From the NCBI GenBank assembly GCA_017620055.1, contig JAFZRD010000160.1, forward strand, positions 1-18,222: DNA of 18,222 nucleotides. Reading direction: 5' to 3'. The notes under the pieces were generated by a model. That model worked only from the letters and a program-made list of their open reading frames with translations. It was not told the DNA's origin and did not search any database. Positions within the stretch are counted from its first letter, which is position 1; each line of letters starts with the position of its first letter. The stretch is from Lachnospiraceae bacterium. GTDB taxonomy: Bacteria; Bacillota_A; Clostridia; Lachnospirales; Lachnospiraceae. Below are positions 7,690-16,256 of this stretch, piece after piece. The translations under genes and the position numbers were made by a program.

Positions 7690-8589
7690 ATGAATAAGTT
7701 TCTGAACAACCTGGAAAGAAAGATCGGAAAGTATGCGATAACCAATCTGTCGCTGTACATAATAATTGCATACGGCATCGGGTACCTGCTGGCCCTGACC
7801 GGCAATATGGGATTCTTTACTCTCAATCCGTATGAGATATTCAATCATTATCAGGTATGGAGACTGATAACGTGGATACTTGTCCCTCCGATCGGATCCA
7901 ATATCATACTGGCTTTGATCATGCTGTATTTCTACTATCAGATTGGAACCGTTCTTGAGAGAACGTGGGGAACGTTTCGGTACAATCTGTATATTTTCTC
8001 GGGTCTCCTGTTCTCCGTTATCGGAGCGCTATCGCTTTATGGGATACTGATGGCGATGAACGCATCTTCCATCACACCTGAAGTTGCCGAGATCATCGGA
8101 AGAAGCATCAGTGACGGCTTCAATACAAGTTATATCAATATGTCCATTTTTCTCGCTTTTGCCGTAACGTATCCCGACATGCATGTTCTTCTCATGTTTG
8201 TCATTCCCGTGAAGATGAAGTGGATGGCATATTTTTACGCCGTTATAACCGTATATCAGCTCTTTACCGAGGGGATCACCGTAAGAGTTGCGATATTTAT
8301 GAGTCTTCTGAATTTCCTTGTATTCTTCTTTACGACGAGGAATTACAAGAGCATCTCCCCGAAGGAGATGTACAGGAAGCGTGCGTTCAAGAGGGCGACA
8401 TCGTCCGCCGCGTACGGCGGGGCGGGCTCCGCGTCCGTTCATACCGGTACGATAACAAAACATAAATGTGCGATATGCGGAAGGACCGAGAAGGATTCGG
8501 ATACTCTCGAATTCAGATTCTGCTCGAAGTGTAACGGAAATTATGAGTATTGCAGCGATCACCTGTTCTCGCATAAGCACGTATTGTAA
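7690..8589 (+). CDS. Rhomboid/Derlin-like membrane protein with C-terminal zinc finger, probably not a protease
   Basis: This is a 299-residue integral membrane protein. The ATG at 7690 is preferred over an in-frame GTG at 7684 because GAGG at 7681-7684 would overlap the GTG. Several hydrophobic segments lie between about 20 and 216 (near 20-38, 70-85, 99-122, 150-175, 180-192, 199-216). The arrangement of VWRLITW (56-62), a GTVLERTWG loop (86-94) and INMSIFLAF (149-157) resembles rhomboid/Derlin folds. The catalytic GxSG of active rhomboids is not visible, so an inactive, client-binding role is the inference. After a basic linker, the tail has C260, C263, C278, C281, C288, H291, H295 and H297, enough for one or two zinc sites on what is probably the cytosolic side. 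The next gene, an M16 peptidase, begins 10 bases later, so a link to protein or peptide turnover is possible. Confidence 0.65.
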   Translation: MNKFLNNLERKIGKYAITNLSLYIIIAYGIGYLLALTGNMGFFTLNPYEIFNHYQVWRLITWILVPPIGSNIILALIMLYFYYQIGTVLERTWGTFRYNLYIFSGLLFSVIGALSLYGILMAMNASSITPEVAEIIGRSISDGFNTSYINMSIFLAFAVTYPDMHVLLMFVIPVKMKWMAYFYAVITVYQLFTEGITVRVAIFMSLLNFLVFFFTTRNYKSISPKEMYRKRAFKRATSSAAYGGAGSASVHTGTITKHKCAICGRTEKDSDTLEFRFCSKCNGNYEYCSDHLFSHKHVL

Positions 8590-8599
8590 GGAGTTATAA

Positions 8600-11527
8600 A
8601 TGGATATATCAAAGCTTTCGGCCTATGAACTTGTATCAACGACCGATCTTTGCGACATCAAATCCACCGGTTATATTCTGAGGCATAAGAAGACCGGCGC
8701 AAAGGTCATGTGTATCGATAACGATGACAACAATAAGGTATTTTATGTGGGATTTCGCACACCGCCGGAGGATTCGACCGGAGTTCCCCACATTATAGAG
8801 CATTCCGTTCTGTGCGGTTCGAAGAAGTATCCCGCAAAGGATCCTTTTGTGGAACTGGCAAAGGGAAGTCTTAATACATTCCTCAATGCGATGACATATC
8901 CCGACAAGACCGTTTATCCCGTAGCAAGCTGCAACGATCAGGACTTTAGGAATCTGTGCGATGTTTATCTCGATGCCGTGTTCCATCCGAACATCTACGA
9001 AAGAGAGCAGATATTCAAGCAGGAAGGCTGGCATTACGAGTTGGAGGATAAGGATTCGCCCCTCACTTTGAACGGAGTTGTATATTCCGAGATGAAGGGT
9101 GCATTCTCATCGCCCGATGATATGCTCAGCCGCTGCGTGTTCGATTCACTTTTCCCGGATACGTGCTACGGAGTTGAGTCCGGCGGTGATCCTGATGTGA
9201 TCCCGGAACTGACATACGAACAGTTCCTTGATTTTCACCAAAGATATTATCATCCGTCAAACAGCTACATCTACCTTTACGGAGACATGGACTTTAACGA
9301 GAGGCTCGATTATATAGACAAGGAGTATCTGTCGAAATACGATCACCTTGATATCGATTCGGCCGTAAAGAGCCAGAAGGGTTTTGACAAGCCGCGTGAG
9401 ACCGTAAAGGATTATCCGATAACGAATGACGAGAGCGATAAACAGAATTCGTATCTGTCATATAATGCTGTCATATCGACGAGTCTTGACGAGAAGTTAT
9501 ATATAGCTTTCCAGGTCCTCGAGTATGCGCTTCTCGCGTCTCCCGGAGCGATATTAAAACAGGCGCTCCTTGATTCCGGTATATGCAAGGATGTTCAGTC
9601 GATATATGAAAACGGTGTCTATCAGCCGTATTTCTCGATCATAATCAAGAATTCCGATCTGTCCGATAAAGATAAGTTCTGCGGCATCATTGAGAAAGTA
9701 TTAAAAGATGTTGTCGCAAAAGGGTATGACAAGAAATCGCTTCTCGCCGGTATCAATCTGTATGAATTCAAGTTCCGCGAGGCTGATTTCGGTCATTATC
9801 CCAAAGGACTGATGTACGGTCTGACATGTCTTGATTCATGGCTTTACGATGATAACAGTCCGTTCATTCACATCGCACCTCTTGATACTTTTACGTTCCT
9901 GAAAGAGATGGTGGAAACGGATTATTTCGAGAAGCTCACCGAGAAGTATCTTCTTGACAATCCGCATGCATCCGTCGTATGCCTTGTCCCTTCAAAAGGC
10001 CTTACAGCAAAAAAGGACAAAGAACTTGCGGCAAAGCTTGACAGGCTCAGATCCGGCATGAGTGCCGAAGAGATCGACAAGCTCGTTGAGGATACAAAAG
10101 CGCTTCACCTGTATCAGGAGGAAGAGGATTCCGAGGAAGTGCTGAAGTGCATACCGCTCTTAAAGATCTCGGATATCAAAAAAGAGGCCGAGGATTTTGT
10201 CAACGAGAAGAGTACCGTTGCCGGAAAGGATGTCCTGTATCATGACATCTTTACGAACGGTATAGGATATCTGACGGTCTCGTTCGATCTTAACAAAGTT
10301 CCCGAAGAACTCATTCCGTATGTCGGAATCTTGAAAGCCGTACTCGGGATGGTAAATACTAAAAACTACACATACGCCGATCTTGCAAATGAGATATTCC
10401 TCAATTCGGGCGGCATCAGTTTCGGCACGGGCCTTTACAACAACGTGGATGACTGCACCAGATTCGTGCATCATTTTGAGCTCAAGGCCAAGATACTTTA
10501 TGACAAGCTTCCGTTCGCGTTTTCGATATTCCGCGAGGTCATATACACATCCGATCTGGCCGACAGAAAGCGCCTGTATGAGATAATCTGTATGTTAAAA
10601 TCACGTCTCCAGGGTGCTATGATGTCGAGCGGACATGCGGTCGCGCTTCACAGGGCGCTGTCATCGATAAGCCCTTCGGAGAATATCGCCGAGAAGATGG
10701 GCGGTATAGATTTCTACAGACTGATCGAAGCCATCGAGGACGATTACGACAACAGGTTCGATGAACTGTCGGAGAATCTTAGGAAGGTATCGTCACTTAT
10801 ATTTACAAAAGAGAATCTTGTATTGTTTGATTATACAGCTCAGAAGGATCAGTACGATGCGCTTTCCAAAGAGATAGTATCTTTTACGGACGATGCACCC
10901 GATGCTCATAGCGAAGTCCGGTCATGTGATTTTACGCCCCGTAAGATCAGTGAAGGATACAAGACAAGCGCTAAGGTCCAGTATGTTGCCAAGGCAGGTA
11001 CATATAAGAGTGATGAACTTCCGTATACGGGGGCTCTGCGTGTTCTGAAGGTCATAATGGGATACGAGTATCTGTGGAATCAGGTCAGGGTCGTCGGAGG
11101 TGCATACGGTTGCTTCAGCACGTTTACGAGAAACGGGAAGGTGACATTTGCTTCATACCGTGATCCGAATCTTCGAAGAACGCTCGAGGTATATGACAGG
11201 GCTGTCGAATATCTGAAAGGATTTACCGCTTCGGAACGCGATATGACCAAATACATAATAGGTACTATGTCCGATATAGATTTCCCGCTGACGCCTTCCG
11301 CAAAAGGTTCGAGAAGCCGCGATGCATATCTGTGCGGAGATTCGTACGGCAAGATCCAGAAGGAAAGGGATGAGATCCTTTCGTGTACCGGTAAGGACAT
11401 AAGCGATCTGTACAGATACATCGCCAGGATGAAGGACGATGAGTGCATCTGCGTTCTCGGAGGAGAAGAAGAGATAGACAAAGAAAAGGAACTGTTCACA
11501 AAGACACAGTCCCTGTTCCTGAAATAG
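8600..11527 (+). CDS. M16C (PreP/Cym1-type) zinc metallopeptidase
   Basis: The 975 residues match the length of the M16C presequence-protease group, which folds as two halves into a closed chamber that degrades peptides. The inverted zinc motif is HIIEH (64-68): H64 and H68 bind zinc and E67 is the catalytic base. The third ligand is E164 in VVYSEMKG. The conserved LNAMTYPDKTVYP segment (95-107) follows. The remainder contains the hinge and the catalytically silent second half; the Arg/Tyr pair that completes the active site should lie near the YEYLWNQVRVVGG-like region (about 820). There is no signal peptide, so the enzyme is expected in the cytosol, scavenging peptide fragments. AAGGAG at 8588-8593 overlaps the stop of the preceding gene and lies 6 bases before the ATG. 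Confidence 0.92.
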   Translation: MDISKLSAYELVSTTDLCDIKSTGYILRHKKTGAKVMCIDNDDNNKVFYVGFRTPPEDSTGVPHIIEHSVLCGSKKYPAKDPFVELAKGSLNTFLNAMTYPDKTVYPVASCNDQDFRNLCDVYLDAVFHPNIYEREQIFKQEGWHYELEDKDSPLTLNGVVYSEMKGAFSSPDDMLSRCVFDSLFPDTCYGVESGGDPDVIPELTYEQFLDFHQRYYHPSNSYIYLYGDMDFNERLDYIDKEYLSKYDHLDIDSAVKSQKGFDKPRETVKDYPITNDESDKQNSYLSYNAVISTSLDEKLYIAFQVLEYALLASPGAILKQALLDSGICKDVQSIYENGVYQPYFSIIIKNSDLSDKDKFCGIIEKVLKDVVAKGYDKKSLLAGINLYEFKFREADFGHYPKGLMYGLTCLDSWLYDDNSPFIHIAPLDTFTFLKEMVETDYFEKLTEKYLLDNPHASVVCLVPSKGLTAKKDKELAAKLDRLRSGMSAEEIDKLVEDTKALHLYQEEEDSEEVLKCIPLLKISDIKKEAEDFVNEKSTVAGKDVLYHDIFTNGIGYLTVSFDLNKVPEELIPYVGILKAVLGMVNTKNYTYADLANEIFLNSGGISFGTGLYNNVDDCTRFVHHFELKAKILYDKLPFAFSIFREVIYTSDLADRKRLYEIICMLKSRLQGAMMSSGHAVALHRALSSISPSENIAEKMGGIDFYRLIEAIEDDYDNRFDELSENLRKVSSLIFTKENLVLFDYTAQKDQYDALSKEIVSFTDDAPDAHSEVRSCDFTPRKISEGYKTSAKVQYVAKAGTYKSDELPYTGALRVLKVIMGYEYLWNQVRVVGGAYGCFSTFTRNGKVTFASYRDPNLRRTLEVYDRAVEYLKGFTASERDMTKYIIGTMSDIDFPLTPSAKGSRSRDAYLCGDSYGKIQKERDEILSCTGKDISDLYRYIARMKDDECICVLGGEEEIDKEKELFTKTQSLFLK

Positions 11528-11550
11528 TTTCATCATTAAGGAGGATCAAT

Positions 11551-12591
11551 ATGAAAAAGAAGACAGCGATAACCGTTTGTGCCATCATGACAGTCGCGAT
11601 ACTTGCAGGCTGCGGAGCATCATCCGATTCAGCCAGCTACAAGTCAAGTGAGCCGACTGCAGCCGCGGAAGCCGCATATGATTATGCGGATGAGGGGGCG
11701 TGGGATTACGAAGCGCCTGCGGAAGCAAGGAACACATCGACCACGGAAGGCGAAGCTGTATCCGATGCCGAGATAATGAGCAATTCCAACAGGAAGCTTA
11801 TCAAGACCGTCAACATGAACGTCGAGACGAGAGAATTCGATGCGCTTGTAGCAAATGTCATGGAACGTATCAACTCACTCGGAGGATATGCTGAGAGCAC
11901 GGATATCTCGGGTAATTCGTACGATTCGTATTCATCGGCGAGAAATGCTTTTATCGTTGCAAGGATTCCCGCGAACAAGCTTGACTTCTTCGTTGACAAT
12001 ATCGAGAATGAATCGAACATAACGAGTAAGAATGAATCGGCGAACGATGTAACGCTTGAGTATGCCGACGTTGAAGCACACAAAGAGTCGCTCAAGATCG
12101 AACAGCAGAGACTCAATCAGCTTCTCGAGCAGGCCGACAGTCTTGAGAACATAATCGAACTCGAGAACCGTCTGACACAGGTCAGATATGAGATCGAGAG
12201 TTATGAATCGAGACTTCGCATGATGAACAATCAGGTTGATTATTCGACCGTCAACCTTTCGATAAAGGAAGTTAAGGAATACTCACCCGAGCCCGTAGAA
12301 GAGCTTACTTTCGGACAGAGGATAGCGAGAGGATTCCTTGAGAGCTGCGCGGATGCATGGGAAGCTATACAGGATTTCATAGTCGGATTCGTATCGATAC
12401 TGCCGATGCTTCTCGTGATACTTGTGATACTTGCCGTAATATTCTTCATCATATTCGGTATCGTGAAGGGTATCATCGCGATCGTGAAGAAGTCTTCCAA
12501 GAAGAAAGCAGCAAAGATCGCAAAGCAGCCTGCAAGACCGGTTGCACAGGCACTTCCGCAAAAACCTGAAGATAATGGATCAAAACAGTAA
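11551..12591 (+). CDS. DUF4349 lipoprotein with coiled coil and C-terminal membrane anchor
   Basis: This is a 346-residue envelope protein. The start is set by AAGGAGGA (11538-11545), five bases before the ATG. Residues 1-20 form a lipoprotein signal peptide with the lipobox LAGC and lipidated Cys21. A low-complexity Ser/Ala/Glu/Tyr linker runs to about 75. The DUF4349 region (about 77-300) contains RKLIKTVNMNVETREFD, a VARIPANKLD segment and a coiled coil (about 170-228). A long hydrophobic helix (about 278-313) follows, then a Lys-rich tail. Lipid at one end and a membrane helix at the other suggest a loop held close to the outer face of the membrane with the basic tail in the cytosol. The family has no established biochemical function that I know of. 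era begins inside its last 17 bases. Confidence 0.85.
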   Translation: MKKKTAITVCAIMTVAILAGCGASSDSASYKSSEPTAAAEAAYDYADEGAWDYEAPAEARNTSTTEGEAVSDAEIMSNSNRKLIKTVNMNVETREFDALVANVMERINSLGGYAESTDISGNSYDSYSSARNAFIVARIPANKLDFFVDNIENESNITSKNESANDVTLEYADVEAHKESLKIEQQRLNQLLEQADSLENIIELENRLTQVRYEIESYESRLRMMNNQVDYSTVNLSIKEVKEYSPEPVEELTFGQRIARGFLESCADAWEAIQDFIVGFVSILPMLLVILVILAVIFFIIFGIVKGIIAIVKKSSKKKAAKIAKQPARPVAQALPQKPEDNGSKQ

Positions 12592-13492
12592 AAAGGCAGG
12601 ATTTGTGGCTGTTATAGGAAGGCCGAACGTAGGTAAGTCAACTCTTACGAACCGGCTGATCGGACAGAAGATCGCCATCACTTCCAACAAGCCGCAAACG
12701 ACCCGTAACCGCATCAGAACGGTATATACGGATGAGAGGGGGCAGATAGTCCTTCTAGATACTCCCGGGATAATGAAGGCCCGTAACAGGCTCGGGGAGT
12801 ATATGGTATCCGTTGCGAAGAAGACCGTCTCCGAAGTCGATCTCGTGCTGTGGATCGTCGAGGCATCGACGTATGTCGGCAAGAGTGACAGACAGATTGC
12901 CGAAGGTTTATCCGGACTGAAGGTTCCTGTCATCCTTGTGATAAACAAGACGGACACAAAGAAGAAGGATGAACTGTTCGCGGTCATAGATGTATATAAG
13001 GAGCTGTGTGATTTTGCGGAGATAGTTCCCGTATCGGCGCTCAAGGGAGACAACGTTGACGTTCTGCTCTCGCAGATATTCCAATATATGCCCGAGGGTG
13101 TCGCGTTCTATGACGAGGATACCGTGACGGACCAGCCCGTAAGGCAGATAGTCGCGGAGCTTGTCAGGGAGAAGGCACTCAGGTGCCTTAGCGATGAGAT
13201 CCCGCACGGTGTTGCGGTCACGATAGAATCGATGAAGGTTTCCGATAAGATAGCCGATATCGAGGCAACGCTCATATGCGAGAAGGATTCGCATAAAGGC
13301 ATAATAATCGGAAAAGGCGGAGCGATGATCAAGAAGATAGGAAGCGCCGCAAGATATGAGATAGAAGAGCTGATCGGTAAAAAGGTCAATCTTCAGCTGT
13401 GGATCAAAGTCAGGAAAGACTGGCGCGATTCGGATATGCTTCTTAAGAACTTCGGATATGACCGGAAAGAATTAGGCGATGATCAGTTATAA
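12575..13492 (+). CDS. era: GTPase Era
   Basis: Era binds the 3' end of 16S rRNA and assists assembly of the 30S subunit at the inner membrane/cytosol. The 305 residues have the standard length. GTPase motifs: G1 GRPNVGKS (15-22), switch region with PQTTRNRI (40-47), G3 DTPG (62-65), G4 NKTD (124-127) and G5 SAL (154-156). The C-terminal KH domain carries IIIGKGG (243-249) and ends in WIKVRKDWR (276-284). The ATG at 12575 gives the normal Era N-terminus; a TTG at 12542 would add 11 unlikely residues. The start overlaps the DUF4349 gene by 17 bases and has only a weak Shine-Dalgarno (TGAAGA), which fits translational coupling. recO overlaps its end by 14 bases. Confidence 0.97.
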   Translation: MDQNSKKAGFVAVIGRPNVGKSTLTNRLIGQKIAITSNKPQTTRNRIRTVYTDERGQIVLLDTPGIMKARNRLGEYMVSVAKKTVSEVDLVLWIVEASTYVGKSDRQIAEGLSGLKVPVILVINKTDTKKKDELFAVIDVYKELCDFAEIVPVSALKGDNVDVLLSQIFQYMPEGVAFYDEDTVTDQPVRQIVAELVREKALRCLSDEIPHGVAVTIESMKVSDKIADIEATLICEKDSHKGIIIGKGGAMIKKIGSAARYEIEELIGKKVNLQLWIKVRKDWRDSDMLLKNFGYDRKELGDDQL

Positions 13493-14144
13493 TTCGGGCC
13501 CGGTGACCGTGACCGGAATGGTTCTGGCCTCATCGAGCGTAAATGATTATGACAGAAGAGTAGTTATACTCACGAAGGAAAGAGGCAAGATCACGGCGTT
13601 CGCAAAAGGAGCGCGACGTCAGGGTTCGAGACTCATGGCGGCGACAGATCAGTTCTGTTTTGCCGCGTTCAAGGTATTTGAAGGAAGAACGGCTTATAAT
13701 CTCATCGAGGCTTCGGTATCAAATTATTTCGAAGAGCTGAGGGAGGATTTTGACGGGGCGTGCCTCGGAATGTACTTTCTCGAATTTGCGGATTATTATA
13801 CACGGGAGAACAACGACGAGACCGAAATGCTAAAGCTTTTGTACCAGTCGGTCAGAGCCGTGTGCAAGCCGTCGCTTGACAACCGCCTTGTGCGTGTCAT
13901 CTTTGAGATGAAAGCACTGGTCGTGAACGGAGAGTTTCCGGGGATACCGGCCGACGCATCACTTAGCCGTTCTGCGGCATATGCTGTAGATTTCATCGTT
14001 AAGACTCCGGTTGAAAAGCTCTTCACTTTCGCGGTCAGCGATGAGGTATACGAGGAGCTGGCAGCACTTTCCGCCTCGTATATCAGAAGGTTTATCGACA
14101 GGAAGTTTAAAAGTATGGACCTTTTGGATACTCTGGGGGTATAA
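13479..14144 (+). CDS. recO: DNA repair protein RecO, short form without zinc finger
   Basis: RecO helps RecR load RecA on SSB-coated single-stranded DNA. The N-terminal OB fold is recognisable (VTGMVLASSSVNDYDRRVVILTKERG, about 11-36, then KGARR at 43-47), as is the helical part with FEGRTAYNLIEA (67-78), YFLEFADYYT (99-108) and the LVVNGEFPG segment (147-155). In many RecO proteins a four-cysteine zinc finger follows the NGEFP segment; here the only cysteines are C60, C95 and C129, so it is absent and the protein is short at 221 residues. The ATG lies inside era with a weak AGG upstream, again suggesting coupled translation. Location directly after era supports the assignment. Confidence 0.9.
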   Translation: MISYNSGPVTVTGMVLASSSVNDYDRRVVILTKERGKITAFAKGARRQGSRLMAATDQFCFAAFKVFEGRTAYNLIEASVSNYFEELREDFDGACLGMYFLEFADYYTRENNDETEMLKLLYQSVRAVCKPSLDNRLVRVIFEMKALVVNGEFPGIPADASLSRSAAYAVDFIVKTPVEKLFTFAVSDEVYEELAALSASYIRRFIDRKFKSMDLLDTLGV

Positions 14145-14164
14145 TCAATCGGATGTCTTTGTCT

Positions 14165-14178
14165 GGAGGCAGTAATTG
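14165..14178 (+). promoter_or_regulatory. Ribosome binding site that fixes a TTG start
   Basis: GGAGG (14165-14169) is followed after 6 bases by TTG (14176-14178). No ATG lies at a suitable distance, and starting at the TTG gives an intact lipoprotein signal peptide, which supports this rare start codon. Confidence 0.8.
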
Positions 14179-14772
14179 AACAGAACTTTCTTTAAAATCT
14201 GCATAATGTTCCTTGCTCTCATCCCACTTTGCGGATGCGCCAAAGACGAATATGATTTTGCCGAGACGACCATTACGGTGGAAAAGAGAGGCAGGGTCAA
14301 AGAGAGCATAGTCGAGAGCTTTGACAAGGATTATTACAACCTCGATGAGCTTACGCAGGAGTTCACCTCATCCGTTGAAGAGTATAACGAGGCTATCGGC
14401 GGGCAGGAGATCAAGCTTCGCGGCATTGAACTGAAAAAAGACTCTAAGATATATGTGGATCTTGAATTCACGGGTCCTTCCGATTACGAGAACTTTGTCG
14501 GTGAGAAACTGTTCGTGGGCACCGTGGGAGATGCATACGATAACGGCTACACGATGGATGTTGTGTTAAAAGGTGTGGATAAGGGAGACAAGATCGACAA
14601 GCTCAAGATCATGAGCATGTCCGACCGTAACATAATCATAATGAGCGAGCATGCAAGAGTCAGGACATTTAAGGATATAGCATATGTTTCCGCAAATGTT
14701 GATGTGATAGATTCGAATGAAGCAAGAGTCTTAAGTGAATCGGACGGACTTGCTTATCTCATATTAGAATAA
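14176..14772 (+). CDS. Small lipoprotein of unknown function, TTG start
   Basis: This 198-residue protein is not one I recognise. Residues 1-20 are a signal peptide with Arg/Lys, a hydrophobic core and a lipobox LCGC, giving lipidated Cys21 and attachment to the outer face of the cell membrane. The mature part is acidic and rich in charged residues. Its first section is likely helical (EELTQEF-type segments, about 55-75). The rest alternates short hydrophobic stretches with charged turns (KIYVDLEF, KLFVGTVGDA, NIIIMSEHARVRTF, AYVSANVDVID), suggesting a beta-rich fold. There are no cysteines after C21 and no obvious catalytic motif. It sits 31 bases after recO and 12 bases before glyS, so it is probably co-transcribed with them, though nothing shows a shared job. 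Confidence 0.75.
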   Translation: MNRTFFKICIMFLALIPLCGCAKDEYDFAETTITVEKRGRVKESIVESFDKDYYNLDELTQEFTSSVEEYNEAIGGQEIKLRGIELKKDSKIYVDLEFTGPSDYENFVGEKLFVGTVGDAYDNGYTMDVVLKGVDKGDKIDKLKIMSMSDRNIIIMSEHARVRTFKDIAYVSANVDVIDSNEARVLSESDGLAYLILE

Positions 14773-14784
14773 AGGAGCAAAGAG

Positions 14785-16185
14785 ATGGAAAAGACAATGG
14801 ACAAGATCGTAGCCCTGGCCAAGTCCAGAGGCTTTGTATATCCCGGAAGCGAGATATACGGTGGCCTGGCCAACACATGGGACTACGGAAACCTTGGTGT
14901 GGAACTGAAGAATAACGTTAAGAAAGCGTGGTGGCAGAAGTTTGTACAGGAAAGCCCGTATAACGTCGGTGTGGACTGTGCGATCCTCATGAACCCTCAG
15001 ACATGGGTTGCTTCGGGACATCTTGGCGGATTCTCGGATCCTCTTATGGACTGTAAGGAATGCCATGAGAGATTCCGCGCGGACAAGGTCATCGAAGACT
15101 ATGCCGCAGAGAAGGATATCACTCTTGAATCTTCGGTGGACGGATGGTCTCACGAAGAGATGGAGAAGTTCATTGCGGATAACAATATCCCGTGCCCTTC
15201 ATGCGGGAAACACAACTTCACCCAGATCAGGGAATTCAACCTGATGTTCAAGACTTTCCAGGGTGTTACCGAAGATGCAAAGAGCATCGTATATCTCCGC
15301 CCCGAAACGGCTCAGGGTATATTCGTTAATTTCAAGAATGTTCAGAGGACTTCACGCAAGAAGGTTCCGTTCGGAATATGTCAGGTCGGAAAATCATTCA
15401 GGAACGAGATCACTCCCGGTAACTTCACTTTCAGGACAAGGGAATTCGAACAGATGGAGCTCGAGTTTTTCTGTAAGCCCGGAACACAGACCGAGTGGTT
15501 TGAATACTGGAGAAAGTTCTGTTATGAGTGGCTCCTTACTCTCGGTATCGCCGAGGATCATTTAAGACTCCGTGATCACGATCCCGAGGAACTGTCATTC
15601 TACAGTGATCACACGACGGATATAGAATATGCGTTCCCGTTCACCGACTGGGGTGAGCTCTGGGGTATCGCATCAAGAACGGATTATGACCTTACCCAGC
15701 ATCAGAATACATCAGGGGAGCCGATGGATTATTTCGATGACGAGACGAATGAGAAGTATATCCCTTATGTCGTTGAGCCTTCGCTCGGTGCGGACCGTGT
15801 AACGCTCGCATTTCTCTGCGAGGCATATGACGAGGAAAACATCGGTACCGAGGAGAAGCCCGACATGCGGACCGTGCTTCATTTCCATCCCGCGATAGCT
15901 CCCGTCAAGATCGGTGTGCTGCCTTTGTCCAAGAAGCTTAACGAGGGTGCAGAGAAGATCTATGCACAGCTTTCGAAGAAATACAACTGCGAGTTCGATG
16001 ACAGAGGTAATATAGGTAAGAGATACAGAAGACAGGACGAGATCGGAACACCGTTCTGCGTAACGTATGATTTCGATTCGGAGGAAGACGGCGCGGTTAC
16101 CGTAAGGGATCGCGACAGCATGGAGCAGGAGAGGATCAAGATCGCCGATCTTGACGCTTATTTTGCCGATAAATTTATTTTCTGA
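14785..16185 (+). CDS. glyS: Glycyl-tRNA synthetase, single-chain (alpha2) type
   Basis: This enzyme charges tRNA-Gly with glycine in the cytosol. At 466 residues it is the homodimeric class IIa form, not the alpha2beta2 GlyQ/GlyS form. The N-terminal [14 protein letters not shown] and [13 protein letters not shown] segments (14-43) are typical. A zinc-type cysteine set is C90, C93, C137 and C140. RPETAQGIF (172-180) is followed by class II motif 2 with FRNEI (205-209) and [16 protein letters not shown] (214-229). Motif 3 is [11 protein letters not shown] (333-343), and the anticodon-binding domain occupies about 370-466. AGGAG at 14773-14777 is 7 bases before the ATG. The 12-base gap upstream is too short for a T-box leader, so glycine-starvation control, if any, would have to act from elsewhere in the operon. 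Confidence 0.97.
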   Translation: MEKTMDKIVALAKSRGFVYPGSEIYGGLANTWDYGNLGVELKNNVKKAWWQKFVQESPYNVGVDCAILMNPQTWVASGHLGGFSDPLMDCKECHERFRADKVIEDYAAEKDITLESSVDGWSHEEMEKFIADNNIPCPSCGKHNFTQIREFNLMFKTFQGVTEDAKSIVYLRPETAQGIFVNFKNVQRTSRKKVPFGICQVGKSFRNEITPGNFTFRTREFEQMELEFFCKPGTQTEWFEYWRKFCYEWLLTLGIAEDHLRLRDHDPEELSFYSDHTTDIEYAFPFTDWGELWGIASRTDYDLTQHQNTSGEPMDYFDDETNEKYIPYVVEPSLGADRVTLAFLCEAYDEENIGTEEKPDMRTVLHFHPAIAPVKIGVLPLSKKLNEGAEKIYAQLSKKYNCEFDDRGNIGKRYRRQDEIGTPFCVTYDFDSEEDGAVTVRDRDSMEQERIKIADLDAYFADKFIF

Positions 16186-16201
16186 TTTTTTCCGTGATCT
16201 T

Positions 16202-16210
16202 TGGTATAAT
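16202..16210 (+). promoter_or_regulatory. Extended -10 promoter for ppdK
   Basis: TGGTATAAT forms a perfect extended -10 element in the 71-base gap between glyS and ppdK. No good -35 is present at 16-18 bases (the sequence around 16180-16187 is only a weak match), which is common for extended -10 promoters. The predicted start near 16217 leaves a 40-base leader. It suggests that ppdK can be expressed separately from the preceding operon. Confidence 0.65.
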
Positions 16211-16222
16211 TAGTGACAAGTG

Positions 16223-16234
16223 ATTTTGCAAAAT
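16223..16234. promoter_or_regulatory. Palindrome ATTTTGCAAAAT in the ppdK leader
   Basis: A perfect 12-bp palindrome lies just downstream of the predicted ppdK transcription start and 9 bases before the Shine-Dalgarno AGGAGGA (16244-16250). Its position would allow a DNA-binding repressor to act as a roadblock. It does not match a CcpA or CodY site that I can recognise. Confidence 0.3.
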
Positions 16235-16256
16235 TAAAACTTTAGGAGGAAAGGTA

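Noticed and set aside
12542..12574. TTG at 12542 as the start of era.
   Set aside because: It adds 11 residues not expected of Era and has no well-placed Shine-Dalgarno; the ATG at 12575 gives the usual N-terminus.
14140..14145. TATAAT at the recO stop as a promoter for the lipoprotein-glyS pair.
   Set aside because: No acceptable -35 at 16-18 bases and no TG extension; kept only as a note in the findings.
14145..14784. T-box riboswitch for glyS.
   Set aside because: The gaps before the lipoprotein (31 bases) and before glyS (12 bases) are far too short for a T-box leader.
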